A stretch of 64,000 bases of DNA from Acidobacteriota bacterium. GTDB taxonomy: Bacteria; Acidobacteriota; Aminicenantia; Aminicenantales; Saccharicenantaceae. Where the stretch lies: the NCBI GenBank assembly GCA_033549365.1, contig JAWSUF010000013.1:1-64000 (forward strand), in the 5' to 3' direction. Shown in pieces: positions 25,876 to 35,129 of the stretch. Positions within the stretch are counted from its first letter, which is position 1. The number at the start of each line of letters is the position of its first letter. A program made the translations under genes and the position numbers. Under the pieces are notes generated by a model, which had not been told where the DNA came from, searched no databases, and worked only from the letters and a program-made list of their open reading frames with translations.

Positions 25876-28089
25876 TCAGCGGATTTCCGGTTTGAGATGT
25901 TCGATGAAGTACTCGACCCGGGAGTCGGCATACTGGGAATACCGGATGCCGTGCTGCTGTTCCGGATAAAGCATGAAGTCGACGCGCTTTCCAGCATCGA
26001 GAAGAGCGTGAAGAAGCTGGACGCTGTTTCCGGGGTGGACGTTGTCGTCGACGGCCCCGTGGTGGAGAAAGAGCCGGCCCTTCAGGTTCTTGGCATAAGT
26101 CATGGCCGATCCCTTTTCGTAGCCATCAGGATTGTCCTGGGGGCGGCGCATGTAGCGTTCGGTATAGATCGTGTCGTAATTTCTCCAGCAGGTGACCGGA
26201 GCGCCCGCGACACCGACGTGGAAAACGTCGGGTTCCTTGAGAAGCGCCATGCAGGTCAGGTAGCCGCCGTAGGAGTGGCCGAAGATGCCGACGCGCCCGG
26301 CATCGACATAGGGGAGCGTACCGAGATGTTTGACGGCCGCTGCGTGGTCGGCGACTTCGATTTCTCCCAGGTTGAGGTACATCAGGTTCTGGAATGTTTT
26401 TCCGCGCCCGGAGACGCCCCGGTGGTCGACGGAGGCCACGATGAAGCCGAGCTGGGCCAAGGCCTGATTGCCGTCAGCGAGGTTGTATCGGTTATAAATC
26501 CGCTTGGCGCCCGGACCGCCGTAGACGGATAGGATCAGGGGGTAAGAGGCCGCGGGGTCGAAGTGGGCCGGCTTGTAAAGGATGCCGTCGAGGTCGTGCT
26601 TGCCGTCGGCGGATTTGAAAGTGAACGGTTCGGGTTTCACGAGTTTCAAGGCCTCGAGTTCGGCCGTGGCCGTGGATCGGCCGATTTCACGGATTTGCTT
26701 TCCGTCGGCCGAAAAGAGCAACGTCCGGCCCGGCTCGTCGAAGGAGCTGAAGGTGTTGACGTAATAGCGGAAATCCGGAGAAAAGCTCAGGCCGTGCATG
26801 CCTGCGTCCCGGGTGATCCGTTCGAAGCCTTTGCCGTCCAGCCGGACCTTGAAGCCGTGAGATTCGAGTCCCCGGTTCTGCGAACCGGAGAAGTAGATCC
26901 ATCCGCTCGCCTCGTCGACGCCCAGAATGGATCCCACGGGCAGGCGGGCGTTCGTCAACTGGCGGATGAGTTTGCCGGACCGGTCGTAGAGGAACAATTC
27001 CTTGAACCCCGTCCGTTCCGACGCCCAAATCGCGTGTTTGTTGTCTTCGAGCAGAATGAGGGGCAGGTTTTCGTCGATGTAACAGGAGTCTTCGTCCTTG
27101 AATATCAGGCGCGATTTTCCCGTCTCGGGATCGGCGGCGAAAATCTCGACCTCATTCTGCATACGGTTGAGGCGGCGATAGACGAACTCCCGTCCGTCGG
27201 GCCACCATTGGCCGCGATAGAGATAGACGTTGGTTTCCAGCCCTGTGTCCACCTGAACGGTCTTGCCTGTTGCGACATCGACGATGAAAAAGCGGATGAT
27301 GGGATTGTTGGTCCCGGCCTTGGGATAGGCGAGAAGCTCCAGGCGGGGCATGGGCGTGACGTCATAAACCAAAGGATATCTTCCGACGGGACTCTGATCG
27401 AACTGCATATAGGCGATTTTCTTCGAATCGGGCGACCACCAGAATGCGTCGTACTGGCTGAGTTCTTCGGGATAGACCCAATCGGGGAAGCCGTTGCGCA
27501 GGTTGTCGTTTCCGTCGTGAGTGAGACGGATCTCTTTGCCGTCACGGTTCTTGACATAGAGGTCAAAGTCGCGAGTGTAGGCGCGGTATTGAAGATCGGG
27601 CGAAAACTCCTCGGTATATCGGCGGCCGCGGACTCCGGTGATGGGGCGTTCGGGTTCATAGGACCACATGAGGCCGGTTTCGATTTCATAGACAAACGCT
27701 TTGTTCAGAGCGTCAAACTGGATGGTCCGGCCTCCCGGAAGATAGACGAATCGCTGGAAGGGGAGGGCCTGGGTTTCCCGGCCGGTCAGCTTGGTAAACG
27801 TTTCGGCGATTTTTTGTTCATCGAACAGGGGCGTTTTTTCCCCGGTTTCGGCGTCGACCCGGACGAAGGATTTGTTTTCGGCCAGGAAATACGCCGGGCT
27901 TCCCGGAACCCAGTTGACCCGGGATACGCCTTCGGATTTGACAAGATCCCGGGCCTCCGCGCGCAATTTGTCATAGAGGGCCTTGCCTCGGACCGGTGTT
28001 TCGTCGCCGATGGCCGCAGCGGCCGTCAGGAAGGACAGGACCAAAAAGGCCGCAAGAGCAACGGCTGTTCTCCTCGGGCGATGGGACAT
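25876..28089 (-). CDS. Exported S9 dipeptidyl peptidase IV-type serine peptidase
   Basis: A 737-residue peptidase with a signal peptide (to about residue 28). A DPP IV-type beta-propeller (about 60-470) precedes an alpha/beta hydrolase domain (about 490-737). The catalytic Ser lies in GHSYGGY near 606, Asp in HGAVDDNVH near 680 and His in EQQHGIRY near 712. The double-Glu type motif of the propeller that reads the free N-terminus appears as YPEELSQYDAFWWSPD. It should release dipeptides, often Xaa-Pro, outside the cell, feeding the C69 dipeptidase encoded nearby. Confidence 0.9.
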   Translation of the reverse strand: MSHRPRRTAVALAAFLVLSFLTAAAAIGDETPVRGKALYDKLRAEARDLVKSEGVSRVNWVPGSPAYFLAENKSFVRVDAETGEKTPLFDEQKIAETFTKLTGRETQALPFQRFVYLPGGRTIQFDALNKAFVYEIETGLMWSYEPERPITGVRGRRYTEEFSPDLQYRAYTRDFDLYVKNRDGKEIRLTHDGNDNLRNGFPDWVYPEELSQYDAFWWSPDSKKIAYMQFDQSPVGRYPLVYDVTPMPRLELLAYPKAGTNNPIIRFFIVDVATGKTVQVDTGLETNVYLYRGQWWPDGREFVYRRLNRMQNEVEIFAADPETGKSRLIFKDEDSCYIDENLPLILLEDNKHAIWASERTGFKELFLYDRSGKLIRQLTNARLPVGSILGVDEASGWIYFSGSQNRGLESHGFKVRLDGKGFERITRDAGMHGLSFSPDFRYYVNTFSSFDEPGRTLLFSADGKQIREIGRSTATAELEALKLVKPEPFTFKSADGKHDLDGILYKPAHFDPAASYPLILSVYGGPGAKRIYNRYNLADGNQALAQLGFIVASVDHRGVSGRGKTFQNLMYLNLGEIEVADHAAAVKHLGTLPYVDAGRVGIFGHSYGGYLTCMALLKEPDVFHVGVAGAPVTCWRNYDTIYTERYMRRPQDNPDGYEKGSAMTYAKNLKGRLFLHHGAVDDNVHPGNSVQLLHALLDAGKRVDFMLYPEQQHGIRYSQYADSRVEYFIEHLKPEIR

Positions 28090-28125
28090 GATAACCTCCG
28101 TTTATGATTTTGTAAGTTGTTATTC

Positions 28126-28695
28126 TCAAATCCTGGCGATGGACAAAATCCTCACAGGAGGGAGGAGCCGCTGCCCATCCGCCGGAGCGGCATGAATGGT
28201 CCGAACGATCTCCATCCCTTCGATGACGCGGCCGAAGGCGGCAAAGCCCTGTCCGTCGCCGTTGCGCCGTCCTCCGAAATCGAGCTCCGGCTGTTCGCCG
28301 ACGCAGATAAAGAAACTCGAAGCCGCCGTCCCCGGAGTCAACCGGGCCATGGAGACGGCTCCGTCGCAATGGCGGAGTCCGGTCTGTTCCGTGGTTTCAT
28401 GTTCGATCGGGGGAAAGGACGACTCCCGGGAGACCATGCCGCCCTGGAGGACCTCGATTCGCACCGCGTCGTTCGGTTGATTGGCTGCCGTCACGGTGCG
28501 GTGAAACACCGTGCCGTCATAAAGCCCGGCATCGACATAGCGGAGAAAATTGGCGGCCGTGACCGGGGCCGCTTCGGCGTCAATTTCGATGACGATGTCC
28601 CCGGCTTCGGTGTGCATGAGAACGCGGGGATTGTCCGGCGGAACGGAAGCCGGGATCGGGAGACACACCGCAAGGACGAGCATCAGGAGTTTCAT
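28126..28695 (-). CDS. Exported cyclophilin-type peptidyl-prolyl isomerase
   Basis: A 189-residue protein with a short signal peptide (to about residue 18). The cyclophilin domain shows GDIVIEIDAEAAPVTAANFL, YDGTVFHRT, the FFICVGEQPELDF region and GFAAFGRVIEGMEIV. It is somewhat shorter and more divergent than cytoplasmic PpiA/PpiB, and the usual F-Q-G-G-D stretch is altered to VLQGGM. It would speed proline isomerisation of exported proteins in the periplasm. A good promoter (28725-28753) lies directly upstream. Confidence 0.85.
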   Translation of the reverse strand: MKLLMLVLAVCLPIPASVPPDNPRVLMHTEAGDIVIEIDAEAAPVTAANFLRYVDAGLYDGTVFHRTVTAANQPNDAVRIEVLQGGMVSRESSFPPIEHETTEQTGLRHCDGAVSMARLTPGTAASSFFICVGEQPELDFGGRRNGDGQGFAAFGRVIEGMEIVRTIHAAPADGQRLLPPVRILSIARI

Positions 28696-28724
28696 GAGAA
28701 TCCTTTCCCGAGCATGGAGTGCTC

Positions 28725-28753
28725 ATTGTCTTGGCTTTTGGTGGAAATGTCAA
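28725..28753 (-). promoter_or_regulatory. Predicted promoter of the cyclophilin gene
   Basis: On the minus strand TTGACA (28753-28748) and GACAAT (28730-28725) are 17 bases apart, 30 bases upstream of the cyclophilin ATG. Confidence 0.55.
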
Positions 28754-28765
28754 TCTCCGTCGCTT

Positions 28766-30061
28766 TCATGCTTCGTTAAGGATTTCTTCAAGAGCTTCCA
28801 AAAAGACCCGGGCCGTCCGGATCGAGTCGTAATGCGCGAAACTCGCCCGGCAGACGCCTTCACGGGCGAGATGGCGGAAAACGGCGGCCGAGTAATGGTT
28901 GCCGTCGCCGATCTGCATGGATCGGTTCCTCCAAAACCGTTTTTTGGTCTCCGACGACTCCTGGGCGGCTACGGCGAAGGCGAACGTGGGATCGCGTTCG
29001 GGGACTTTTTCCGGATCCAGGATCCCCCAAGCTTTGAAGAAGGACGGATCGTGCCGGCTGAAGCCGTCCAAAACGGCCCGGCTGATGTCCTGCTCATATT
29101 CGGCAATGGCCTCCATGGCCGTGCGGAACCGGAGACTGCGGTTTGCGGCGGTTTCCGGCCCGGCTCCCATCTCATCGGCAATCCAGAGAAAATAGGAGAG
29201 GGCGGCTTCGAGAGCAGCCAGTTGGGCGTTGGGAAGCATGCCCTGTTCCAGATTGCGGGGAAGCCCGGCTTTATTTGTTTCGACACGGTAGAAGTCGCAG
29301 GTTTCGAGAACCTCAGGTTTTCCCCAAAGAACCCCCAGCATGGGGCCGAAAACCTTGTATCCCGAAAAGGCCAGGAAATCACAGCCGATGTCCGAGACGT
29401 CGATGGGACCGTGAAGAGCGTGGTGCACGGCGTCGATGCAGAGCAGGCATTCGGGATTTTTGGCCTTGATGTCCTGGCAAAGTTCACGCAGGGGGACCAC
29501 GGTGCCGAATCCGTTTGAAGCCATGGTTGAGGCCGCGAGGACGGTGTGGTCATCGATAAGCGAGAGGAGATGATCGATATCGAGCCGGCCGTCCTCCGTG
29601 ACGCGGGCCCGGCGGATTTCGCATCCGCAGAGCTTCCCCCCGACAGCCTCCCAGGGAGAGATGTTGGACATGTGGTCGAGATCGGTGACGACGATGTTCC
29701 CGCCGGTATGGAAACGGCCGCGGAGGCCGTAAGCCAGGTTGAAAAAGGCGTTCGTGGCCGAAAAATGGAAGCTGATTCCCGTCGGATCGGAAGCGCCGAG
29801 AAAATCGGCGACCAGAGCCCGGACGTTCTCCTGAAATTGGGCCGTGGCCGATTCGCCCGGACTGTTGGCGCCGGGCATGGGACTCAAGGTCCGGGAAACG
29901 GATCGCATGGCTTCGGCGGCCGTGTCGACCATGTGGCTTCCGGCGCCGGTGTTGAGATAGATTCGGCGGCGGCCCAGAGAATCGGCTTCCAGGGCGGGAA
30001 AACGGGCTCGGATTTTCGGGTGGATTTCGATGAGTTTCCTGACTTGGGGCTTTTCGTCCAT
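28766..30061 (-). CDS. Class V aminotransferase (cysteine desulfurase-like)
   Basis: A 431-residue PLP enzyme of the NifS/Csd fold. The cofactor lysine is Lys236 in FSGYKVFGP, preceded by CIDAVHHALHG (the PLP-ring Asp and His) and VTDLDHMSNISPWE (substrate-binding region). The N-terminal YLNTGAGSHM and C-terminal REGVCRASFAHYDSIRTA fit the family. It may act as cysteine desulfurase or as a related lyase; a mobile catalytic Cys loop is not obvious, so the substrate is open. It is transcribed divergently from the outer-membrane protein gene. Confidence 0.82.
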   Translation of the reverse strand: MDEKPQVRKLIEIHPKIRARFPALEADSLGRRRIYLNTGAGSHMVDTAAEAMRSVSRTLSPMPGANSPGESATAQFQENVRALVADFLGASDPTGISFHFSATNAFFNLAYGLRGRFHTGGNIVVTDLDHMSNISPWEAVGGKLCGCEIRRARVTEDGRLDIDHLLSLIDDHTVLAASTMASNGFGTVVPLRELCQDIKAKNPECLLCIDAVHHALHGPIDVSDIGCDFLAFSGYKVFGPMLGVLWGKPEVLETCDFYRVETNKAGLPRNLEQGMLPNAQLAALEAALSYFLWIADEMGAGPETAANRSLRFRTAMEAIAEYEQDISRAVLDGFSRHDPSFFKAWGILDPEKVPERDPTFAFAVAAQESSETKKRFWRNRSMQIGDGNHYSAAVFRHLAREGVCRASFAHYDSIRTARVFLEALEEILNEA

Positions 30062-30132
30062 GGCGGCGCTCCTTTCGAGACTCCTAATTTAAGTCATCGA
30101 GAGCGGCGAGACAACCCCCTCAAAAAAAACAC

Positions 30133-30160
30133 TTGAAACATATGCGAATATGTGCATAAT
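30133..30160 (+). promoter_or_regulatory. Predicted promoter with a palindrome in its spacer
   Basis: TTGAAA at 30133-30138 and CATAAT at 30155-30160 are 16 bases apart. The spacer holds ACATAT-GCGA-ATATGT (30138-30153), a perfect 6-bp inverted repeat that a repressor could occupy. It lies in the divergent region upstream of the FadL-like gene. Confidence 0.5.
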
Positions 30161-30215
30161 TGGCCCCATAATCAGCGGAAAAGACATCTTGAGAAATCAA
30201 CAAGGAGAGTCAAAC

Positions 30216-31550
30216 ATGAAACGATGGATGGTTTGGTCGGTTCTTTTCGTCTGCGGAGTCTCGGCCCTGTCGGCCGGGGTGGTCACCAATTCGAATCAGA
30301 GTGCCATCTACATCCGCATGCTGTCCCGCAACCCGTCGATGGACATCGACGCCGTCTATTACAATCCGGCGGGACTGGTCAAGCTGAGCGACGGCTTCCA
30401 TCTGGCGATTCACAACCAGACGATCTTCCAGGATAAAAAGATCAACAGCCAATTCCCGTTCCTCAACGATGCCATGTATGTCGGGAAGGTCAATATCCCG
30501 ATCTTTCCGAACGCGTATGCGGTTTATAAGAAAGACCGCATGGCGCTGTCGTTCGGATTCGGGCCCAACGGCGGCGGCGGAACCGCCGACTTCACCCGCG
30601 GGTTGCCGTCCTTCGAAATCCCGATTTCCCTCCTCCCCGTCATGCTGACCGGAATGGGGCTTCGGACGACCCAATATTCCGCGGACATCGCACTCGAAGG
30701 CCAATCGATATTTCTGGGATTCCAAGGGAATCTCTCTTATGCCGTGAACGACACGGTGGCTGTTGCGGTCGGGGCCCGCTTGATCCAGGCCAAAAATACC
30801 TATCTCGGCCATATCAACAACGTCATGATCAACCCTCTCTTCGCAGGCAATCCCACGGCCCAGATGATCTCCGCTCCGGGGTTCTTCACCGCGATCGGAC
30901 GTCCCGATCTCGCGGCCGCCGTCAGCGACATGTCGGTGGATGCGGAGCAGACAGGTTCAGCCATCACTCCCATTGTGAGCGTGAACCTCACTCCGGCCGA
31001 AGGCTTGAACATCAGTCTCAAGTACGAATTTAAAACGGCGCTCGAACTTCAGAACAAGACCGCGAAGGACGATACCGGAATGTTCCCGGACGGCCTGATC
31101 TTCCGCAACGACATCCCGGCCATCCTGTCGGCGGGGGCTCAATACGCCGTAACCCCTCAATGGCGTGCCCTGCTGTCCCTCAATTACTTCTTCGACAAAG
31201 ATGCCGATTGGGGAGGAGCGGAAGCCCTGGTCGATACCAACACCTATGAGCTGTCCCTGGGGACGGAATATGACATCAGCCCGATGTTGACCCTGAGCGT
31301 GGGATACCTGAGGACTCAATTAGGACTTAACGAGCTCTATCAGTCCGACATGAGCCACGAACTGTCCAGCGATACGTTCGGCTTCGGCGGGCGCATCCGG
31401 GCCACCGACCGGCTGGATATCGATCTCGGCGTGATCTTCGTCTCTTACCAGAATGTCACCCGAAACTGGATCACCCAGGGCATCCCTTACCCTGAAACCT
31501 ATTCGAGAACGACCACGGCCTTTTCCGTGGGCCTCGGCTACCGGTTCTAA
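30216..31550 (+). CDS. FadL/TodX-type outer-membrane transport protein
   Basis: A 444-residue outer-membrane barrel with a signal peptide (to about residue 20, ALSA). Right after cleavage it reads GVVTNSNQSAIYIRMLSRNP followed by YYNPAGL, the N-terminal plug and NPAG motif of FadL-family transporters for hydrophobic compounds. The rest shows alternating barrel strands and ends GLGYRF with terminal Phe. The ATG at 30216 has a GGAGAG site. A strong terminator follows at 31571, so it is monocistronic. Probable role: uptake of fatty acids or other hydrophobic molecules. Confidence 0.82.
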   Translation: MKRWMVWSVLFVCGVSALSAGVVTNSNQSAIYIRMLSRNPSMDIDAVYYNPAGLVKLSDGFHLAIHNQTIFQDKKINSQFPFLNDAMYVGKVNIPIFPNAYAVYKKDRMALSFGFGPNGGGGTADFTRGLPSFEIPISLLPVMLTGMGLRTTQYSADIALEGQSIFLGFQGNLSYAVNDTVAVAVGARLIQAKNTYLGHINNVMINPLFAGNPTAQMISAPGFFTAIGRPDLAAAVSDMSVDAEQTGSAITPIVSVNLTPAEGLNISLKYEFKTALELQNKTAKDDTGMFPDGLIFRNDIPAILSAGAQYAVTPQWRALLSLNYFFDKDADWGGAEALVDTNTYELSLGTEYDISPMLTLSVGYLRTQLGLNELYQSDMSHELSSDTFGFGGRIRATDRLDIDLGVIFVSYQNVTRNWITQGIPYPETYSRTTTAFSVGLGYRF

Positions 31551-31570
31551 TCCGGACATCGCAATCAAGA

Positions 31571-31619
31571 CCGGTCCCTTCGCGCGCCTTGCGGTGAGCG
31601 AAGGGACCGGATTTTTTTT
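31571..31619 (+). terminator. Rho-independent terminator after the FadL-like gene
   Basis: CCGGTCCCTTCGC (31571-31583) pairs perfectly with GCGAAGGGACCGG (31598-31610) around a 14-base loop, followed by A and eight T. Confidence 0.92.
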
Positions 31620-31654
31620 GTGCCGGAATGCGGGATGGAAACGCCGGCTCCGCC

Positions 31655-31683
31655 TTGACAGGGTCCGGTATTGATCATAGGAT
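31655..31683 (+). promoter_or_regulatory. Predicted promoter of the YbaK-like/parvulin operon
   Basis: TTGACA at 31655-31660 and TAGGAT at 31678-31683 are 17 bases apart, 60 bases upstream of the YbaK-like ATG and just past the preceding terminator. Confidence 0.55.
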
Positions 31684-31742
31684 GTTTTTGTGGATCGCAA
31701 CGCCGTTCCGGCCGAGATCGTTTTCGAAGGGAAGAGACGTCC

Positions 31743-32285
31743 ATGACCGAAAACGATCTGCCGGACGCGATTTTGAATCCCGAAACCCGGAAGCGCAAGG
31801 CTCTTGAAGTCCTGGACGGTCTGGGCATCCGCACCGTTGTTCACGAGCATCCTCCCGTATTCACCGTCGAACAGGCCCGGGAACACTGGCGGGATATCCC
31901 TGCCGGTCACTGCAAGAACCTGTTTCTGAGAAACAACAAAGGCGACAGGCATTATCTGGTGATCGCCCTTATCGACACGCGCGTCGAACTCAAAATGCTG
32001 ACCTGCCGTCTCGATGAGGACCGCCTGGGTTTCGCGTCAGCCGAGCGCCTGCGCCGCTTCCTCGGAGTCGAAGCGGGATCGGTCTCTCCTTTCGGACTTC
32101 TTCATCCCGGAGCCCGGGAGGTCCGCGTCGTCCTGGACGCCCGCCTCAAGGATCATCCGGTTCTTGCGTTCCATCCCAATGTCAACACGGCGACCGTCGA
32201 AGTCGCCTTTGACGACGTCATGAAATTTCTAAAATGGTGCGGAAACGACATCCGCATGATCCATCTTCAAGGAGGGGAATCATGA
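31743..32285 (+). CDS. YbaK/ProX-type aminoacyl-tRNA deacylase
   Basis: A 180-residue protein of the YbaK/EbsC fold, closest in form to ProXp-ala/PrdX, which hydrolyses mischarged Ala-tRNA(Pro). It shows VVHEHPPVFTVEQA, the conserved Lys in HCKNLFLRN, LRRFLGVEAGSVSPFGLLH and FHPNVNTATVEVAFDDVMKF. Free-standing editing enzymes of this type are about 165-180 residues, as here. The ATG at 31743 is preceded by GAAGGGAAGAG. Its stop overlaps the next gene start. It acts in the cytoplasm. Confidence 0.85.
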   Translation: MTENDLPDAILNPETRKRKALEVLDGLGIRTVVHEHPPVFTVEQAREHWRDIPAGHCKNLFLRNNKGDRHYLVIALIDTRVELKMLTCRLDEDRLGFASAERLRRFLGVEAGSVSPFGLLHPGAREVRVVLDARLKDHPVLAFHPNVNTATVEVAFDDVMKFLKWCGNDIRMIHLQGGES

Positions 32286-32770
32286 AACATGCCGTTCTGG
32301 CCGCCGCAGTCTGTGTCCTGGTTTTGACGGCCGCACAATGTCGTCCCCCGGAACGGGGCCCGGAACCCGCCGTAAGTGCGGAAGATAAACCCGAAATCCT
32401 GGTCCAGCCGGACCGCGTGCTCGTCCAGCATCTTCTGATCGCTTTCGAAGGCACCATTCCCGACAAAACGATCGTTCGAACCCGAGAGGAAGCGGAACAA
32501 CTCGCTTTGGAGCTTTTTGAACGCGCCCGGGCTGGGGAGGATTTCGATGCGCTCGTCCGCGAATACACCGACGATCAACATCCCGGAATCTACGCCATGA
32601 CCAATTTCGACATCGAACCCGATCCTTCGGTCGAGGAATACTCCCGCTCGCGCATGGTCAAGTCTTTCGGGGACGTAAGTTTCGGGCTTCCGGTCGGCGG
32701 TTTCGGACTGGCCGTCTACGACCCTGATGCAAGCAAGTACGGCTGGCATATCATCAAGCGTCTCGAGTAG
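32282..32770 (+). CDS. Exported parvulin-type peptidyl-prolyl isomerase
   Basis: A 162-residue exported protein. The signal peptide ends in TAAQC; Cys20 suggests a lipoprotein, but Gln at -1 is unusual for a lipobox. The parvulin (rotamase) domain spans about 45-160: VLVQHLLIAF, REEAEQLALELFERARAGEDFDALVREY, then YGWHIIKRLE. It is smaller than PrsA/SurA-type chaperones and lacks their flanking helices. Probably helps fold exported proteins. The ATG at 32282 (AAGGAGGGG site) overlaps the YbaK-like stop. Confidence 0.8.
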   Translation: MKHAVLAAAVCVLVLTAAQCRPPERGPEPAVSAEDKPEILVQPDRVLVQHLLIAFEGTIPDKTIVRTREEAEQLALELFERARAGEDFDALVREYTDDQHPGIYAMTNFDIEPDPSVEEYSRSRMVKSFGDVSFGLPVGGFGLAVYDPDASKYGWHIIKRLE

Positions 32771-32774
32771 TCCG

Positions 32775-33920
32775 GTGAAAACCGCACTCCGGGCCGTCCT
32801 GCTTCTGGGTCTCATCTCCGGCTTTGCCTCATTCCCTGTGAGAGGAACGCAGAGCCTGGATGAGGTGGTGGAACCCCGAATTCCGCCCGACCGGAAATTC
32901 TATGTCTGCCTCCGCGCCGACCCCCCTCCGAAGATCGACGGCCGCCTTGACGATCCGGCCTGGCGTTCCGCGCCCTGGACGGAGGAATTCGTCGACATCG
33001 AGGGTTCCCTCCGTCCGGCGCCGCGGTTTCGGACGCGGGCCAAGATGCTTTGGGACGACAACTATTTTTATGTCGGGGCCGAGCTGGAGGAGCCTCATCT
33101 TTGGGCCACGTTGACCGAACGGGATTCCATCATTTTTCACGACAACGATTTTGAGGTCTTCATCGATCCCGAAGACGACACCTTCAATTATTTCGAGCTG
33201 GAAATCAATGCCCTGAACACGGTCTGGGATCTCTTTCTTGTCAAGCCTTACAGGGACGGCGGCCCCGCCATCCATGCCTGGGACATTGCCGGGTTGAAAA
33301 CCGCCGTAGCCCTGGACGGAACGCTTAACAACCCCCGTGACGAAGACGCGGGCTGGACCGTGGAAATCGCCATCCCCATGGATGTCCTTCGCGCGGCGAT
33401 CAAAGACAAGCGGCTTCCGGCGCCGGGCGACCGCTGGCGCGTCAATTTTTCCCGCGTCCAGTGGCGGCACGAAATCCGCGACGGCGGCTACGAGAAAGTG
33501 AAGGATCCGAAAACCGGCCATCCGGCGCCCGAGGACAATTGGGTCTGGTCGCCGACCGGACTCGTCAACATCCATTATCCGGAACGGTGGGGATTCGTCG
33601 AGCTTTCGGGTGCGGCGGCCGGATCGGAGGCGCCGGCCTTTGACATGACCGATTTTGACGACGATGTCAAACTGGCCCTGAGAGAGATCTACTACAAGCA
33701 GCGATTCCGCTATGCGCAAACCGGGACGTTCAGCAGAGATCCTGCGGTTCTCGGGCTGAATCTCCCTCCGCTCAAAGGATGGGATGATCCGCCCGTCATC
33801 CAGGTGACGGAGAGTCTTTTCGAGGCCGTCTATCGAAAAAGCGACGGTTCTCGAACATGGCATATCCGGCAGGACGGATATGTCTGGAAGACGAATACGA
33901 AGAAAGAGAAGACGCCATGA
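32775..33920 (+). CDS. Exported CBM9-like carbohydrate-binding protein
   Basis: A 381-residue exported protein. Residues about 35-270 match the family 9 carbohydrate-binding module as found in secreted sugar-binding and DOMON-like proteins: PPKIDGRLDDPAW, TRAKMLWDDNYFYVGAELEE, NDFEVFIDPEDDTFNYFELEINALNTVWD (shown in parts) and WRVNFSRVQWRHE. The C-terminal 100 residues have no clear domain. The GTG at 32775 is the only sensible start between the previous stop and the signal sequence KTALRAVLLLG. Its end overlaps the serine hydrolase start (ATGA). Likely binds glycan outside the cytoplasm. Confidence 0.75.
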   Translation: MKTALRAVLLLGLISGFASFPVRGTQSLDEVVEPRIPPDRKFYVCLRADPPPKIDGRLDDPAWRSAPWTEEFVDIEGSLRPAPRFRTRAKMLWDDNYFYVGAELEEPHLWATLTERDSIIFHDNDFEVFIDPEDDTFNYFELEINALNTVWDLFLVKPYRDGGPAIHAWDIAGLKTAVALDGTLNNPRDEDAGWTVEIAIPMDVLRAAIKDKRLPAPGDRWRVNFSRVQWRHEIRDGGYEKVKDPKTGHPAPEDNWVWSPTGLVNIHYPERWGFVELSGAAAGSEAPAFDMTDFDDDVKLALREIYYKQRFRYAQTGTFSRDPAVLGLNLPPLKGWDDPPVIQVTESLFEAVYRKSDGSRTWHIRQDGYVWKTNTKKEKTP

Positions 33921-35122
33921 GCCGAATCCTCGTCCGGACGGTTGTTCTGATTTTAAGTGCGGCCGCGCTCTTCGCCTCCGACGGGAACAGACTTCCCGAG
34001 ACGAAACCCGAAAACGTCGGCATGTCCGCGGAGCGTCTGGCTCTTCTGGACATCCGCATCGGCGAGGCCCTGTCGCGTGGCGATTTCCCAGGCGCCGTCC
34101 TCCTTGTTACGCGCAAAGGCCACGTCGTCTGGCGGAAGTCTTACGGGTTGAGCTCGATGACGCCCGAAAAGACCCCGATGCCCGTCGACATGATTTTCGA
34201 CCTGGCTTCTCTCACCAAGCCCGTGGTGACGGCGACGGCGGTGATGAGGCTTGTCGAAGACGGCCGGATCCGCCTCTGGGACAAGGTCCGGGATTATCTC
34301 CCGGAATTCGAACCTTTCATGAAAGAGGGGGGGAGTCCCGGCCAGGACGCCCGGTTATGGCACCTCCTGACCCACACATCCGGGCTTCCTGCCTATACGG
34401 ATCCCGCAGACGCGGCGGCGGCCTGCGGCGATCCGGCTCCGACAGCCTCGTTGGCCCGCCATATCGGAGGCCTGAGGAAGGAGGCTCCTATCGGAGAATC
34501 CTTCGTCTATAGTTGCCTGAATTATATCGTTCTGGCCCACATCGTCGAGTCGGTTTCCGGACAACCCCTCGATGTTTTCGCGGAGGAGCGCATTTTCAAA
34601 CCGCTCAAGATGACAACGGCCGGATTCAAACCGCGGGCGGAACTCATGAAGAGGATCGTCCCGACCCAGGTTGTTGCGGGTGCTCCTCTCCGGGGAATCG
34701 TCCATGACCCCCTGGCCCGGCTTCAGGGAGGAGTTTCGGGAAACGCCGGTCTTTTCGCAACGGCGGACGACCTCGCCGTATTTGCTCAAATGATGTTAAA
34801 CGGCGGGGAATTCGACGGAGTCCGCATCCTCAGCCCGCTTTCGGTCGAGCGCATGACTGAGATCCATCCCCGGGTTCCGGGCTTCGGCCGGGGATTCGGC
34901 TGGGATCTGGACTCCGGTTATGCCACGGTGAAAGGCGATCTTTTCGGCGCCCGCTCCTACGGCCATTCGGGCTATACGGGAACGTCGCTCTGGATCGATC
35001 CGGAGACCGAAACCGCCGTCGTTTTTCTGACCAATCGCGTCCATCCCGACGACAAGGGCGAGATCATCGCTCTTCGCAGCAAAGTGGCCAACATCGTCGC
35101 CGCCGCGGTTTTGGAAAAATAG
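33917..35122 (+). CDS. Exported serine hydrolase of the beta-lactamase/PBP4* family
   Basis: A 401-residue protein with a signal peptide (to about residue 20). The beta-lactamase-fold domain has Ser98-x-x-Lys101 in ASLTKP, a Tyr near 198 in FVYSCLN, and GHSGYTGTSLWIDP as the third motif (HSG in place of KTG), the pattern of class C-like esterases and peptidases. It is more likely an esterase or D-aminopeptidase than a resistance enzyme. The ATG at 33917 overlaps the CBM9-like gene. Confidence 0.85.
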   Translation: MSRILVRTVVLILSAAALFASDGNRLPETKPENVGMSAERLALLDIRIGEALSRGDFPGAVLLVTRKGHVVWRKSYGLSSMTPEKTPMPVDMIFDLASLTKPVVTATAVMRLVEDGRIRLWDKVRDYLPEFEPFMKEGGSPGQDARLWHLLTHTSGLPAYTDPADAAAACGDPAPTASLARHIGGLRKEAPIGESFVYSCLNYIVLAHIVESVSGQPLDVFAEERIFKPLKMTTAGFKPRAELMKRIVPTQVVAGAPLRGIVHDPLARLQGGVSGNAGLFATADDLAVFAQMMLNGGEFDGVRILSPLSVERMTEIHPRVPGFGRGFGWDLDSGYATVKGDLFGARSYGHSGYTGTSLWIDPETETAVVFLTNRVHPDDKGEIIALRSKVANIVAAAVLEK

Positions 35123-35129
35123 CGGAAGG

